A stretch of 64,000 nucleotides of DNA from Pseudoalteromonas sp. MM1. Lineage in GTDB: Bacteria > Pseudomonadota > Gammaproteobacteria > Enterobacterales > Alteromonadaceae. A model generated the notes under the pieces. The model had not been told where the DNA came from and did no database searches. It was given only the letters and a program-made list of their open reading frames with translations. The stretch covers positions 496,001-560,000 of the forward strand of contig NZ_AP027922.1 in the NCBI RefSeq assembly GCF_030296835.1, given 5' to 3'. The translations under genes and the position numbers were made by a program. Below are positions 1 to 9,475 of this stretch, piece by piece (position 1 is the stretch's first letter; every line of letters begins with the position of its first letter).

Positions 1-188
1 ATTGCAATAGGGGTCGTGTGCTTTATGAGCTTTTCACCTAACTGTGCAATGCCTGTTCCTGAGTCGAGTATCAGGCTTGTGCCATTTGTTTGCTCAACAT
101 ACACACATGAAGTATTACCACCAAATAGGTGGGTATGTGCACCCGGAGATGGCATTGAGCCTCTTACGCCATAAAATTTAACTTTCAT
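1..188 (-). CDS. MBL-fold metallohydrolase, N-terminal part (runs off the window)
   Basis: The minus strand reads in frame from an ATG at 188-186 to the window edge. It begins MKVKFYGVRGSMPSPG, followed by a GGNTSC segment and LILDSGTG. This is the usual N-terminus of small metallo-beta-lactamase-fold hydrolases (GxRGSxPxPG, then GGNTSC, then LxxDxGTG). The zinc-binding HxHxDH motif would lie beyond the edge and cannot be checked. The start is only 3 bp after the stop of the giant lipoprotein gene, so the two are almost certainly co-transcribed. The substrate cannot be told from this fragment, because relatives include nucleases, phosphodiesterases and response-regulator-linked hydrolases. 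Confidence 0.75.
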   Translation of the reverse strand, partial: MKVKFYGVRGSMPSPGAHTHLFGGNTSCVYVEQTNGTSLILDSGTGIAQLGEKLIKHTTPIA

Positions 189-191
189 AAT

Positions 192-3100
192 TTAGGGCTT
201 AACTCCATCAGGGTAAAAGTTAAACTTAGATAGGCTGACATTATTAGAGGCATTTTCAAAGCATGTACTGCTAAGTACCACTTGGGTATCTGTTTGTAAA
301 AGCATTGATGTAAACTGATGTGTGCCATCGCATTGATTGGCCTGATAGTAACCAAGCGTATTTTCTCCAAATAAGGTGTCGATAGTGCCATTAGCTAATA
401 TGCGTGCAATCAAACCTTTAGAATCACTCATGCCTGATAAAATTATATTACCTGTAGTATCAATCGCCGCATCGGTAACTTTAATATCAGAACTTGATGC
501 TAATTGATATTGCCCCACCCCACTAGTGGCAAAGCTTGTATCTTCGCTACCATCGGGTTGTAACTTAATGATCACCACTTGGTTTGGCGTAGTGCCTTCA
601 TTACCAACCAAATAGAGGTTTGCCGCACTATCGACAAGTATTTTTGCTGCTCTATTGCTAATATTTGCTGAAGAGCGGCTGTCGGTATAGGTAAATATCT
701 CGTTAGCATCATCGTCTATTTTTAGCATTATTAATTGCGAGTCACTGCCAGATACTTGCTTACCTGCAATATAAATATCTTTATTTTCATCTATATAGAG
801 TGTTTCAAAATACGCATTTATATTGCCATAATAATAACCACTGGTAGCAAAACTATTTTCTAATTTACCATCGTTTTTTAACATCATTGCAAAAGAACGC
901 GTAACACTTAAAGCATTAGTTGAAGAGCCTACAGCAACAATATAGCCACTGCTATCTACCGCTACATTTGCAAAGTTAATACTGGTATTCAAAATACCTC
1001 CAGTTGTATAAATACCATCGGTTGCAAAGTTTTCATCTAGGTAACCGTCTTGGTCTACTTTTGCTACAAAGCCTTCTTCGTTTAAACCGTTTATGAGTGT
1101 TCCAGCAATAATAATACTGCCATCGCTAAGCTCTTTTAATGTAATGCTTTTAAACGCAACATTAATATTTAGGGCTTTACTACCATCAAGGCTAAAGCTG
1201 CTATCAATAATGCCTGCACTGGTATAGCGAGTGAGCACTAGTTTATTATTAGTATTAAGTTGGGCAACGGAGGCACTTAAGTACTTATTCGCTTGCTCGC
1301 CGCTTTGTAGTTGTAATGCATTCATAGAGAGATCGTTAGAGCTAACAGTCAAATCATTTTTGCTTGTAAAGCCATCAATTGAAAAGTCGGTATTTAAACT
1401 CGCATCACTCCTTATTGATGTTACAAAAGGCTCATTAGATGAATCGTTAAATCTGCCTGATAGCCACACCATGCCATTTTCATCAATAGTTGATGCATTA
1501 GCAGATTGATGACTGATAACGTTAGAGAGGATGTTTATGCCTGCACTGCCGTAGCTTGTGTCAAGCGCGCCATCAGATAGAGAGATTCGCGCTGAAAATA
1601 GTTGCTCATTTTGAGTGTCATCAGAGGCTTCAACACCTGTAGTACCTGAGAGGATTATTTGATTACTCATAGGGTCGTATTGCACACCAGTAACTAACGC
1701 ACTGCCGTCACCAGTACCCGAATTTTCATCAATGTTATATATGGCAATTCCTTCATTCCCTATACTTTCATCAATATTGCCATTGTTATCAATTGAGATC
1801 ATGACAGCCTCTTTCTCACCTGAAGAGCGAGTAATATATCCCCCTAAAAAGGCATTAAAGTTAGCTGCGTCTATTCCGCCAACTGCAAGTAGCTCATCGT
1901 CACCTTCTTCGTCCGATAAATCGAATATAAGCGCATCGCCAGAGTTAAAGCTTCCATTATTGTTGCCATCAGGAATAAGGTATCTGATGGTTGCATCTAA
2001 ATCACCTTTTTCACCTATGCTGCTGCCCACTACAAGTAAATTAGAGTTACCAAAGTTTTTAATCGCATGCGATTCATCATCAAGGTTTTGGCCACTTACA
2101 TCCACTATACCAGGGCTTCCCGATTCATGAGCGAGGGTTGATACATCAAATTTTAGGAATAAACTGTCTTTGTCTGAGCCATTTACCGAGTAACCAACGC
2201 CTTGTATTTTATTGTCGGTAAACTCAAGGTCATTTATTACAGATTCACTAGCAAGTGTTGTACATTTAGTACCGGAGTTACCATCACCTGAGTTAGTACT
2301 AATAATACCTGTAGTACTCATTTTTAATAAACATGCTTCGGTTTCTGAGCCATTAAAGCTTGAATAACCTATAAACAGCTCACCATTGCCAGAGATTATA
2401 GCGGTGCCTTTTTCGTCTTCACCAAAATCTATAGTTTTAAAGCCATTACCATTAAACGCTGTATTTATATCGCCAGTATTAGTGAAAGAGGCCACAATAA
2501 TATCTGTATCTGTGTTGTTATTGTAACCCACAAAATAAAGGTTAGTGTTAAGCTCAATGCTATCGTTAAATTCACCATTTGAAAAAACGCTCGAAAGATC
2601 TAACTGTTCGCTAAGCGCTCGTCCAAATGTATCATCTTCCACAGGAATTAATGGGTCTTCTTCATCTGTAATATTTACATTAATGGTTATTGTGGTCGTT
2701 TCATTTGGAGAGCCATTATCGGTAATATCTATATTAACGGCGTGCTGTGTAGCTGTTTCAAAATTAAACGCATTGTTGCCATTTACGGTTAACAACCCGC
2801 TATTGCTATCAATAATAAATAATGAAGTTTCGCCTCCGCTTAGGCTAAAAGTGAGGGTATCATTTTCAATATCAGACGCTGTTACAGTACCAATTGTTTC
2901 TCCATCTGTGGCATTTTCACCAATAGCAAAGGTTTGGTTTACTGCCGTTGGAGCATCGTTAATTGGTACAATGGTAATGGTTAAATTCCCTTGCACCTCA
3001 TCAGTACCATCACTTAATGTGTAGGTGAGTGTTGCTGTGCTTTCGTTATTTAAGGCGGGGGTATATTTAATTTCATTATTTTCAACGCTCGCTGCACCAA

Positions 3101-6100
3101 TATCCGCTGTAACGGCTGTTATAGCTAGGGTATCGGTTGCATCTGCATCTGTGTCGTTACTTATAACGTCAATCGTTGTTTCTGGGGCATCTTCATTAAT
3201 TGTTGCTGTATCAGGTTGCGCTACAGGTGCATCATTTACAGGGGTTATATTAACGGTCAATGTCCCCGCAGCAGTGTCAGTGCCGTCGCTTAGGATATAA
3301 CTTACAATTACTTGACCATAAAAATCAGCTTCAGGCGTGTAAACAACGTTGTTGCCAGAGCTAGAAACTGAGCCTGTATCAGCATTTAAGGAAGTAATAG
3401 AAAGTGTGTCGTTTTCTGCATCTGTATCGTTACTCAGCACATTTATACTTGTTGCTGCGGCATCTTCTAAAATAGTAGCAGTATCAGGGTTGGCAACCGG
3501 CGCATCGTTGACTGGTGTTACTGTAATAGTTAATACGCCATTTGCTGTATCGGTGCCATCACTTAGGGTGTAATTTATAACTGCTTGGCCGTTAAAGTCG
3601 GCTTCTGGTGTATAAATCACATCACCTGCAGAGCTTGTCACGGTGCCCGATGTAGCAGTTACAGCACTTATAGTGAGAGTATCGTTCTCTTCATCAGTGT
3701 CGTTACTTAACACATTTATATTTGTTGCTGCGGCATCTTCTAAAATAGTGGCTGTATCTGGATTGGCAATCGGTGCATCGTTGACTGGTGTTACCGTAAT
3801 TGTTAATACGCCATCTGCTGTGTCGGTGCCATCACTTAGGGTGTAATTTACCGTGGCTTGACCATTAAAATTGGCCTCAGGCGTGTAAATTACATTACTA
3901 CCAGCGCTTGTCACTGTGCCCGATGTGGCAGTTACAGCACTTATAGTGAGAGTATCGTTCTCTTCATCAGTGTCGTTACTTAACACATTTATATTTGTTG
4001 CTGCGGCATCTTCTAAAATAGTGGCTGTATCTGGGTTGGCAATCGGTGCATCGTTGACTGGCGTTACGGTAATAGTTAATACGCCATTTGCTGTATCGGT
4101 GCCATCACTTAGGGTGTAATTTATCGTGGCTTGACCGTTAAAGTTTTCCTCAGGTGTGTAAACTAGGTTACTGCCAGACACCGATACTGAGCCGGTGTTT
4201 GCACTTGCTGTACTAATAGCAAGGGGATCGCTGTCTACATCGGTGTCGTTACCAAGCACGTTAATACTCGTTGGCGCAGCATCTTCTAAAATGGTTGCGG
4301 TATCAGGGTTTGCTACCGGCGCATCGTTCACTGAATTAATTGTGATATTGAGCGTAGTGGATGTAGCCGCCTCACCGTCACTAATTGTATAGGTCACAAC
4401 TGCAGTGCCGTTATAGTCAGCTTGCGGTACATATTGTATTTGATTCGCCACAATGGTTGCGCTTCCAGAGTCAGCAGAAACCGTGGTGATGGTGAGTGAG
4501 TCGCCCTCTGTGTCAGAATCATTAGCAACTACATTTACAGTCGTAGAGGTGTCTTCATCTATTGTGGCTGTGTCGGCATTTGCTACAGGCGCATCGTTTA
4601 CTGGTGTAACCGTAATATTAAGTATCCCAGAAGCTGTATCGGTACCATCGCTAAGGGTATAATTTACAATTGCTTGGCCGTTAAAGTTGGCTTCAGGAGT
4701 ATAAGCAAGGTTGCTACCAGCTACTGAAACACTACCCGTATTTGTATTTGCGCCGCTAATAAAAATCGAGTCATTTTCAGGGTCTGTATCATTACTTAAT
4801 ACGTTAATGTTTGTTGTTGTGGCATCTTCTAAAACAGTGGCTGTATCTGGGTTGGCAACCGGTGCATCGTTGACTGGTGTTACGGTAATAGTTAATACGC
4901 CATCTGCTGAATCGGTGCCATCACTTAGGGTGTAATTTACCGTGGCTTGACCATCAAAATTGGCCTCAGGCGTGTAAATTACATTACTACTAGCGCTTGT
5001 CACTGTACCCGATGTGGCAGTTACAGCACTAATAGAAAGTGTGTCGTTTTCTGCATCTGTATCGTTACTCAGCACATTTATACTTGTTGCTGTGGCATCT
5101 TCTAAAATAGTGGCTGTATCTGGGTTGGCAATCGGTGCATCGTTGACTGCTGTTACAGTTACTGTAAGCACACCTACGGCGGTAGTTGTGCCGTCAGTTA
5201 GCGTGTAATTTATAACGGCTTGACCGTTAAAGTTTTCCTCAGGTGTGTAAACTAGGTTACTGCCAGACACCGATACTGAGCCGGTGCTTGCACTTGCTGT
5301 ACTAATAGCAAGGGGATCGTTGTCTACATCGGTGTCGTTACCAAGCACGTTAATACTCGTTGATGCAGCATCTTCTAAAATGGTTGCGGTATCAGGATTT
5401 GCTACCGGCGCATCGTTAACGGGGGTAATTGCTATTGTGAGTATCCCCGAAGCACTTTGCGTACCATCGGTTATTGTATAGCTAACTGTTGCAGTGCCAT
5501 TATCGTTTTCTGCGGGAGTGTATTGAATTTGAGAATTTACAATTGAGACACTACCAATATCACTGTTAGCAGAGCTAAGAGTTAAGATGTCGCCATCTAT
5601 ATCGGTGTCGTTACTTAATACATTTATTAAGGTAGCAGTAGCATCTTCTGTAATAGTAATGCTATCGGCATTGGCTATTGGTGCATCATTAACTGGCGAA
5701 ATGGTTACGTGTAAATTAGCCGTTGCTTCTGCGCCGTTATTATCGGATACACTATACGATACAATTGCCACACCATGAGTGTTAGGTGTAGAGCTGTACT
5801 GAATTTTGTTATCAATAATACTAGCTGAGCCAAATTCGGTACCAACACTTGTTATAGTTAAGTTATCACCGTCTATATCAGTATCGTTGGCGATTACATC
5901 TACTAAAATTGGCGGTGCATCTTCTTGCATGGTGGCGCTATCAGCCACCGCAACGGGGGCATCATTAACCGGTATAATAATAAGGGTAGCTGTTGCGCTG
6001 CTTTGAGCCGGCGAGTCATCAGTAAAACGATCAGAAATTGTATAGTTTAAAGTTACTTCACCAAAGTAATTGGGCTCAGGCGTATACTCAATTTTATTGT

Positions 6101-8261
6101 TTACAATGCGTGCAATGCCTATTGTATTTGTAACATTAGTAAGGGTAATTGTATCGCCGTTGGCATCGGTATCGTTTTCTAATACGTTTAGTGAAGTAGC
6201 TGGGCTGTCTTCTAATAAGGTATATTCATCGTCATTAGCTTCAGCGGGGGAATTTGAGCCTGTTTTACTTAAAACAACTTGTGCTGTTGATGTTAATCCT
6301 TGAACATTCGATACCGAATAGGTAAAACTATCAACATCTAATGCATCTGTACTGGGTTGATAAGAAAACGACCCATCAGCGTTGAGTGTTAAAACTCCGC
6401 TTTGCACGTCAACTACAGGCGTTGTATTAACGCTAAGATTACCAGTCTCTATGTTTACATCGTTTTTAAGCAAGCCATTTTCAGCTGAAATAACCAGTGT
6501 TTGATTGTACTGAAATTGGTATTCATCATTTTGGGCAGTAGGGTTATCGGGCTTGCTATTTATTGTAAGTGTTACTGTTGCCGTTGCTGTGGCACCTAAA
6601 GTGTCGATCACTTGGTATTGAAATTCATCAATACCGTAGTAGTTAGCATCAGGAATATATGCAAAGCTACCATCGGTAGCTAATTGTAATTGCCCATGAG
6701 TAGGTGAAACACTATAAGTATCATCAATGGTGAAAGTATCGTTATTAGGGTCTGTGTCGTTAGCAAGTAAACCTTGGCTTGAATCAACTATAAGTGTGGT
6801 ATCTTCATCCACAGTATAGCTATCGTTTGCAGCAGTAGGCGAGCTATTTTGATCCAATGCATTAATTGTAACACTTGCAATAGCCTCAGCACCTTGAGCA
6901 TCAAAAATACGGTATTGAAAACTATCCGCGCCTTGCATATTTGCGCTACCTTCATATTCAAAGCTGCCATCAGCAACAAGTGTAAGAGTACCTTTACTCG
7001 GTAGGCTAACAGGCGTTGTATCTAGAGTAAGTAGATCTTGGTCTATATCGCTGTCGTTATTTAATAAGCCGGGCGCGCCAATTAATAACGTGCCGTCAGC
7101 GCTTATTTTGTAAGTGTTATCAAGGGCTATAGGAGCATCGTTTACAGCATTAATCGTTATTTCTACAATACCGGTATCTGTCATCCCAAGCTCGTTAATT
7201 ACTTGGTAACTAAATGCATCAATGCCGTTAAAGTTAGATCGTGGCGTATAAGTAAAATCACCACTTTCGCTGAGTGAAATACTGCCATGCTGAGGGAGAA
7301 CTAAAGGAGTTGTGTTTAAATAAAGAGTTCCTTGGTACTCATCAGTGTCGTTAGTTAAAACATTGCCTTGCAAGGTTTGATCTTCATTAGCTAAAAATTG
7401 ATCGTTAATCGCTTTTGGCGCAAAGTTTAACTCTCCTCCTTGCGGTGCTACGTTAATTAATTCTGCAAAGCCACTTTCGCCACTGCCATCTACACCAGTT
7501 ATTAAAACTTGATAGCTTTTATCTGCTAGAAGGTTGTCCGCACTAAAACTAGAGCCAGATACACTTAAAAACTGTTGGCCATTTTCTAGCGTATTTATAT
7601 TGCTGGTGGTAATGCCAGCTTCGGTTGCTAAGTAAATATTGTAGCGGTTTAAGTTTTCGTTTTCTTGCCATGCTAAATTAATCGTTTGGCCGTCTCGCTG
7701 TGCAGTCGCGCCTACTATTTGATAGGGTTGCCAATTAACAGTTACTGCGTCAGCAAGTACCTGATTGTTAAGGCTATCGGTAATCCATATCTCTAATCGT
7801 AGGTCACCAGGATCAACGCCATAAAAGTAAGGGTTTAACCCAATAACAGACTGCTCAAAATTTGTTCCACATGTTTGTGTGCATAGCGCTAAGCTTTTAT
7901 TTACGCTCGGAAGTACTAAATTTACTGCGTTAATACCATCGGGATCAGAAACGCTAAGTAAAAATGTGATATTACCCTGTATAACTTCATTAGTTTGCGA
8001 AAGAGTAATTGTAGCCTGAGAGTTTGCAACCGTTGTGCCTACAACTCCTCTGCTAGAGGCCACAGCCCCCGACACTTGTGTTTTAGTAACAATGGAGTTA
8101 CCCGTTACACCTGTAAGGTTTATTGGCGAAGCAGAAGAGGGTGGTGTAACTAGTTCTACAGGAAGTTGTTCTGAGGCTTGTTGAGAGGCCTCTTCAGAGC
8201 CTCCACACGCACTAAGCAAAAAAACCATCGAACCAAGCAAAAAAAGGTTCTTTGCTGTCAT
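192..8261 (-). CDS. Giant lipoprotein with tandem-95/Ig-like repeats, a cadherin domain and a delta-60 region
   Basis: About 2,689 residues. I place the start at the ATG at 8261, because it has GGAG 8 bases upstream and gives a clean lipoprotein signal (MTAKNLFLLGSMVFLLSACG, lipobox LSAC). An upstream in-frame start would add 11 implausible residues. After a low-complexity stretch there is an Ig-like strand region and a fibronectin-III-like domain (about residues 180-280). Then come about sixteen repeats of roughly 91-96 residues opening with NDAPVANPDTATILEDA and containing NVLSNDTDxENDTLxI (tandem-95 or VCBS/cadherin-like class). A cadherin-like domain with a DxENDTLxF core follows, then a C-terminal region of about 800 residues with delta-60 motifs such as LDENFATDGI and EDTSFATSG. 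The many NDTD and DxDxD clusters suggest calcium binding. It is likely a large surface adhesin or matrix protein. It lies third in the operon after a TPR-barrel gene and a FecR gene. Confidence 0.88.
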   Translation of the reverse strand: MTAKNLFLLGSMVFLLSACGGSEEASQQASEQLPVELVTPPSSASPINLTGVTGNSIVTKTQVSGAVASSRGVVGTTVANSQATITLSQTNEVIQGNITFLLSVSDPDGINAVNLVLPSVNKSLALCTQTCGTNFEQSVIGLNPYFYGVDPGDLRLEIWITDSLNNQVLADAVTVNWQPYQIVGATAQRDGQTINLAWQENENLNRYNIYLATEAGITTSNINTLENGQQFLSVSGSSFSADNLLADKSYQVLITGVDGSGESGFAELINVAPQGGELNFAPKAINDQFLANEDQTLQGNVLTNDTDEYQGTLYLNTTPLVLPQHGSISLSESGDFTYTPRSNFNGIDAFSYQVINELGMTDTGIVEITINAVNDAPIALDNTYKISADGTLLIGAPGLLNNDSDIDQDLLTLDTTPVSLPSKGTLTLVADGSFEYEGSANMQGADSFQYRIFDAQGAEAIASVTINALDQNSSPTAANDSYTVDEDTTLIVDSSQGLLANDTDPNNDTFTIDDTYSVSPTHGQLQLATDGSFAYIPDANYYGIDEFQYQVIDTLGATATATVTLTINSKPDNPTAQNDEYQFQYNQTLVISAENGLLKNDVNIETGNLSVNTTPVVDVQSGVLTLNADGSFSYQPSTDALDVDSFTYSVSNVQGLTSTAQVVLSKTGSNSPAEANDDEYTLLEDSPATSLNVLENDTDANGDTITLTNVTNTIGIARIVNNKIEYTPEPNYFGEVTLNYTISDRFTDDSPAQSSATATLIIIPVNDAPVAVADSATMQEDAPPILVDVIANDTDIDGDNLTITSVGTEFGSASIIDNKIQYSSTPNTHGVAIVSYSVSDNNGAEATANLHVTISPVNDAPIANADSITITEDATATLINVLSNDTDIDGDILTLSSANSDIGSVSIVNSQIQYTPAENDNGTATVSYTITDGTQSASGILTIAITPVNDAPVANPDTATILEDAASTSINVLGNDTDVDNDPLAISTASASTGSVSVSGSNLVYTPEENFNGQAVINYTLTDGTTTAVGVLTVTVTAVNDAPIANPDTATILEDATATSINVLSNDTDAENDTLSISAVTATSGTVTSASSNVIYTPEANFDGQATVNYTLSDGTDSADGVLTITVTPVNDAPVANPDTATVLEDATTTNINVLSNDTDPENDSIFISGANTNTGSVSVAGSNLAYTPEANFNGQAIVNYTLSDGTDTASGILNITVTPVNDAPVANADTATIDEDTSTTVNVVANDSDTEGDSLTITTVSADSGSATIVANQIQYVPQADYNGTAVVTYTISDGEAATSTTLNITINSVNDAPVANPDTATILEDAAPTSINVLGNDTDVDSDPLAISTASANTGSVSVSGSNLVYTPEENFNGQATINYTLSDGTDTANGVLTITVTPVNDAPIANPDTATILEDAAATNINVLSNDTDEENDTLTISAVTATSGTVTSAGSNVIYTPEANFNGQATVNYTLSDGTDTADGVLTITVTPVNDAPIANPDTATILEDAAATNINVLSNDTDEENDTLTISAVTATSGTVTSSAGDVIYTPEADFNGQAVINYTLSDGTDTANGVLTITVTPVNDAPVANPDTATILEDAAATSINVLSNDTDAENDTLSITSLNADTGSVSSSGNNVVYTPEADFYGQVIVSYILSDGTDTAAGTLTVNITPVNDAPVAQPDTATINEDAPETTIDVISNDTDADATDTLAITAVTADIGAASVENNEIKYTPALNNESTATLTYTLSDGTDEVQGNLTITIVPINDAPTAVNQTFAIGENATDGETIGTVTASDIENDTLTFSLSGGETSLFIIDSNSGLLTVNGNNAFNFETATQHAVNIDITDNGSPNETTTITINVNITDEEDPLIPVEDDTFGRALSEQLDLSSVFSNGEFNDSIELNTNLYFVGYNNNTDTDIIVASFTNTGDINTAFNGNGFKTIDFGEDEKGTAIISGNGELFIGYSSFNGSETEACLLKMSTTGIISTNSGDGNSGTKCTTLASESVINDLEFTDNKIQGVGYSVNGSDKDSLFLKFDVSTLAHESGSPGIVDVSGQNLDDESHAIKNFGNSNLLVVGSSIGEKGDLDATIRYLIPDGNNNGSFNSGDALIFDLSDEEGDDELLAVGGIDAANFNAFLGGYITRSSGEKEAVMISIDNNGNIDESIGNEGIAIYNIDENSGTGDGSALVTGVQYDPMSNQIILSGTTGVEASDDTQNEQLFSARISLSDGALDTSYGSAGINILSNVISHQSANASTIDENGMVWLSGRFNDSSNEPFVTSIRSDASLNTDFSIDGFTSKNDLTVSSNDLSMNALQLQSGEQANKYLSASVAQLNTNNKLVLTRYTSAGIIDSSFSLDGSKALNINVAFKSITLKELSDGSIIIAGTLINGLNEEGFVAKVDQDGYLDENFATDGIYTTGGILNTSINFANVAVDSSGYIVAVGSSTNALSVTRSFAMMLKNDGKLENSFATSGYYYGNINAYFETLYIDENKDIYIAGKQVSGSDSQLIMLKIDDDANEIFTYTDSRSSANISNRAAKILVDSAANLYLVGNEGTTPNQVVIIKLQPDGSEDTSFATSGVGQYQLASSSDIKVTDAAIDTTGNIILSGMSDSKGLIARILANGTIDTLFGENTLGYYQANQCDGTHQFTSMLLQTDTQVVLSSTCFENASNNVSLSKFNFYPDGVKP

Positions 8262-8336
8262 TCTACATACTCCAATAAAACGCTTTATAATCAATTTACT
8301 CAGGCTAAGTAAATTATTATCTAGAGCTTAGGTTAC

Positions 8337-9464
8337 TTAAGGCTCTAATCTAAAGTCACCGTTGGCATTTACGGCGGGGTTATTAATTTCACTCAGGCTA
8401 AAGTCACCTGTAATGGTATCAATGTCATTTAAAAACACTGCATCAATTTGGCCCGTTGCTCTATTATTATTATGAGAAGCAAATGTAACGGCTAAATCAA
8501 GTTTGGTTAAATCAATTAAACCGCTGTAAGCTGCATACCAATTTCCGCCAGCATCATTAAAACTAATTTCACCATCGGGAACGGTGCCGTTATCAAAATC
8601 TACCGACATAGACATAGAAAAATCACTAACTTCTCCTAGGCTCGAAGACACATCAAAGCTAGTTGCCTGGTAATTAAAAATACCTTGGCGCTGAGCTATC
8701 TGATCAACTAATGACGCATCGCTAACAGCTTGAAATTGCTGCTCAGCGTATACATCAGCAATAGATATATCGGCAGCGGTGTTATTTTCTAAAGGGGGAG
8801 GGGTTGATGAAACTTGCGCGGGCTCAGATTCTGCTAGGTTATTACTGTCAATAGAGACTATTTGCTGAGCAAATACAGCTGGAGCTTGAGTTGTCTTAAT
8901 TACATCACCCAAAGCAGTCACCTGCGCAAACGAAAAAGGTTCATTGCTTCCAAGAGAAACAACTTGTTGGTTTTCTAATGTTAAATCTATAGCGCCATCC
9001 CAAACTGCAACGTACATATCAGCCCCTACAAGTTGCAGCTCAAAATGAGTACCACGAATACCAATTGAGCCTACAGGTGTTTTTACATTATATGAACCGC
9101 CGTTCTTTTTAATCACACCCGAAATTGAGCGCAGCCCCCCTTTAATTAATTCTATTGATGCAGAACCTTGTTGAGTGGCTTTATCAAATTCATAATTGGC
9201 TATATTTAATTCAGAGTTTTCTTTTAGTGCAATTAAACCACCATCAGCCATAGAAAACTGAGCTTTACTTTTTTCACCCGTTGTTATTTTGTCAACACCA
9301 TAGACTACATCGCGTCGCTTAAGTGCTCGCTGTTGTGTGGACTCGGCATCAGTAGCAAGTACTGCGCCTCTGGCCAAAATAGTTTTTCCTGCAGCTGTTG
9401 TGCTTGCTTGAGAACAAAAACTCACACAAAGTAAGGTGGTTAATACCGGAATTAAATGTTTCAT
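8337..9464 (-). CDS. Secreted FecR-domain protein with C-terminal beta-rich domain
   Basis: 375 residues with a cleavable signal peptide (MKHLIPVLTTLLCVSFCSQAS). Residues about 25-175 form a FecR-type domain: an RxGDVV-like start (RRDVVYGVDKITTG), SMADGGLIALKENSEL, and the hallmark TPVGSIGIRGTHFEL. There is no transmembrane helix or sigma-factor partner, so it is not the classic iron-dicitrate anti-sigma regulator. It belongs to the exported FecR proteins that sit beside surface proteins. The last 110 residues are beta-strand rich (GNWYAAYSGLIDL, ATGQIDAVF, TGDFSLSEI, NANGDFRL) and recall the small barrel domains of TbpB-like surface proteins; that comparison is my inference. The start has AAGG 7 bases upstream. 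The gene follows the TPR-barrel gene by 11 bp and precedes the giant lipoprotein gene by 75 bp. Confidence 0.8.
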   Translation of the reverse strand: MKHLIPVLTTLLCVSFCSQASTTAAGKTILARGAVLATDAESTQQRALKRRDVVYGVDKITTGEKSKAQFSMADGGLIALKENSELNIANYEFDKATQQGSASIELIKGGLRSISGVIKKNGGSYNVKTPVGSIGIRGTHFELQLVGADMYVAVWDGAIDLTLENQQVVSLGSNEPFSFAQVTALGDVIKTTQAPAVFAQQIVSIDSNNLAESEPAQVSSTPPPLENNTAADISIADVYAEQQFQAVSDASLVDQIAQRQGIFNYQATSFDVSSSLGEVSDFSMSMSVDFDNGTVPDGEISFNDAGGNWYAAYSGLIDLTKLDLAVTFASHNNNRATGQIDAVFLNDIDTITGDFSLSEINNPAVNANGDFRLEP

Positions 9465-9475
9465 AAGTACCTTAA

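Noticed and set aside
1231..6303. Many plus-strand open frames of 60-160 codons across the first 6.3 kb
   Set aside because: They are antisense shadows of the repetitive lipoprotein gene and recur with its 273-bp or similar period.
8337..9464. FecR as an iron-siderophore anti-sigma regulator
   Set aside because: It has a cleavable signal peptide, no transmembrane segment, and no ECF sigma factor or TonB receptor gene beside it.
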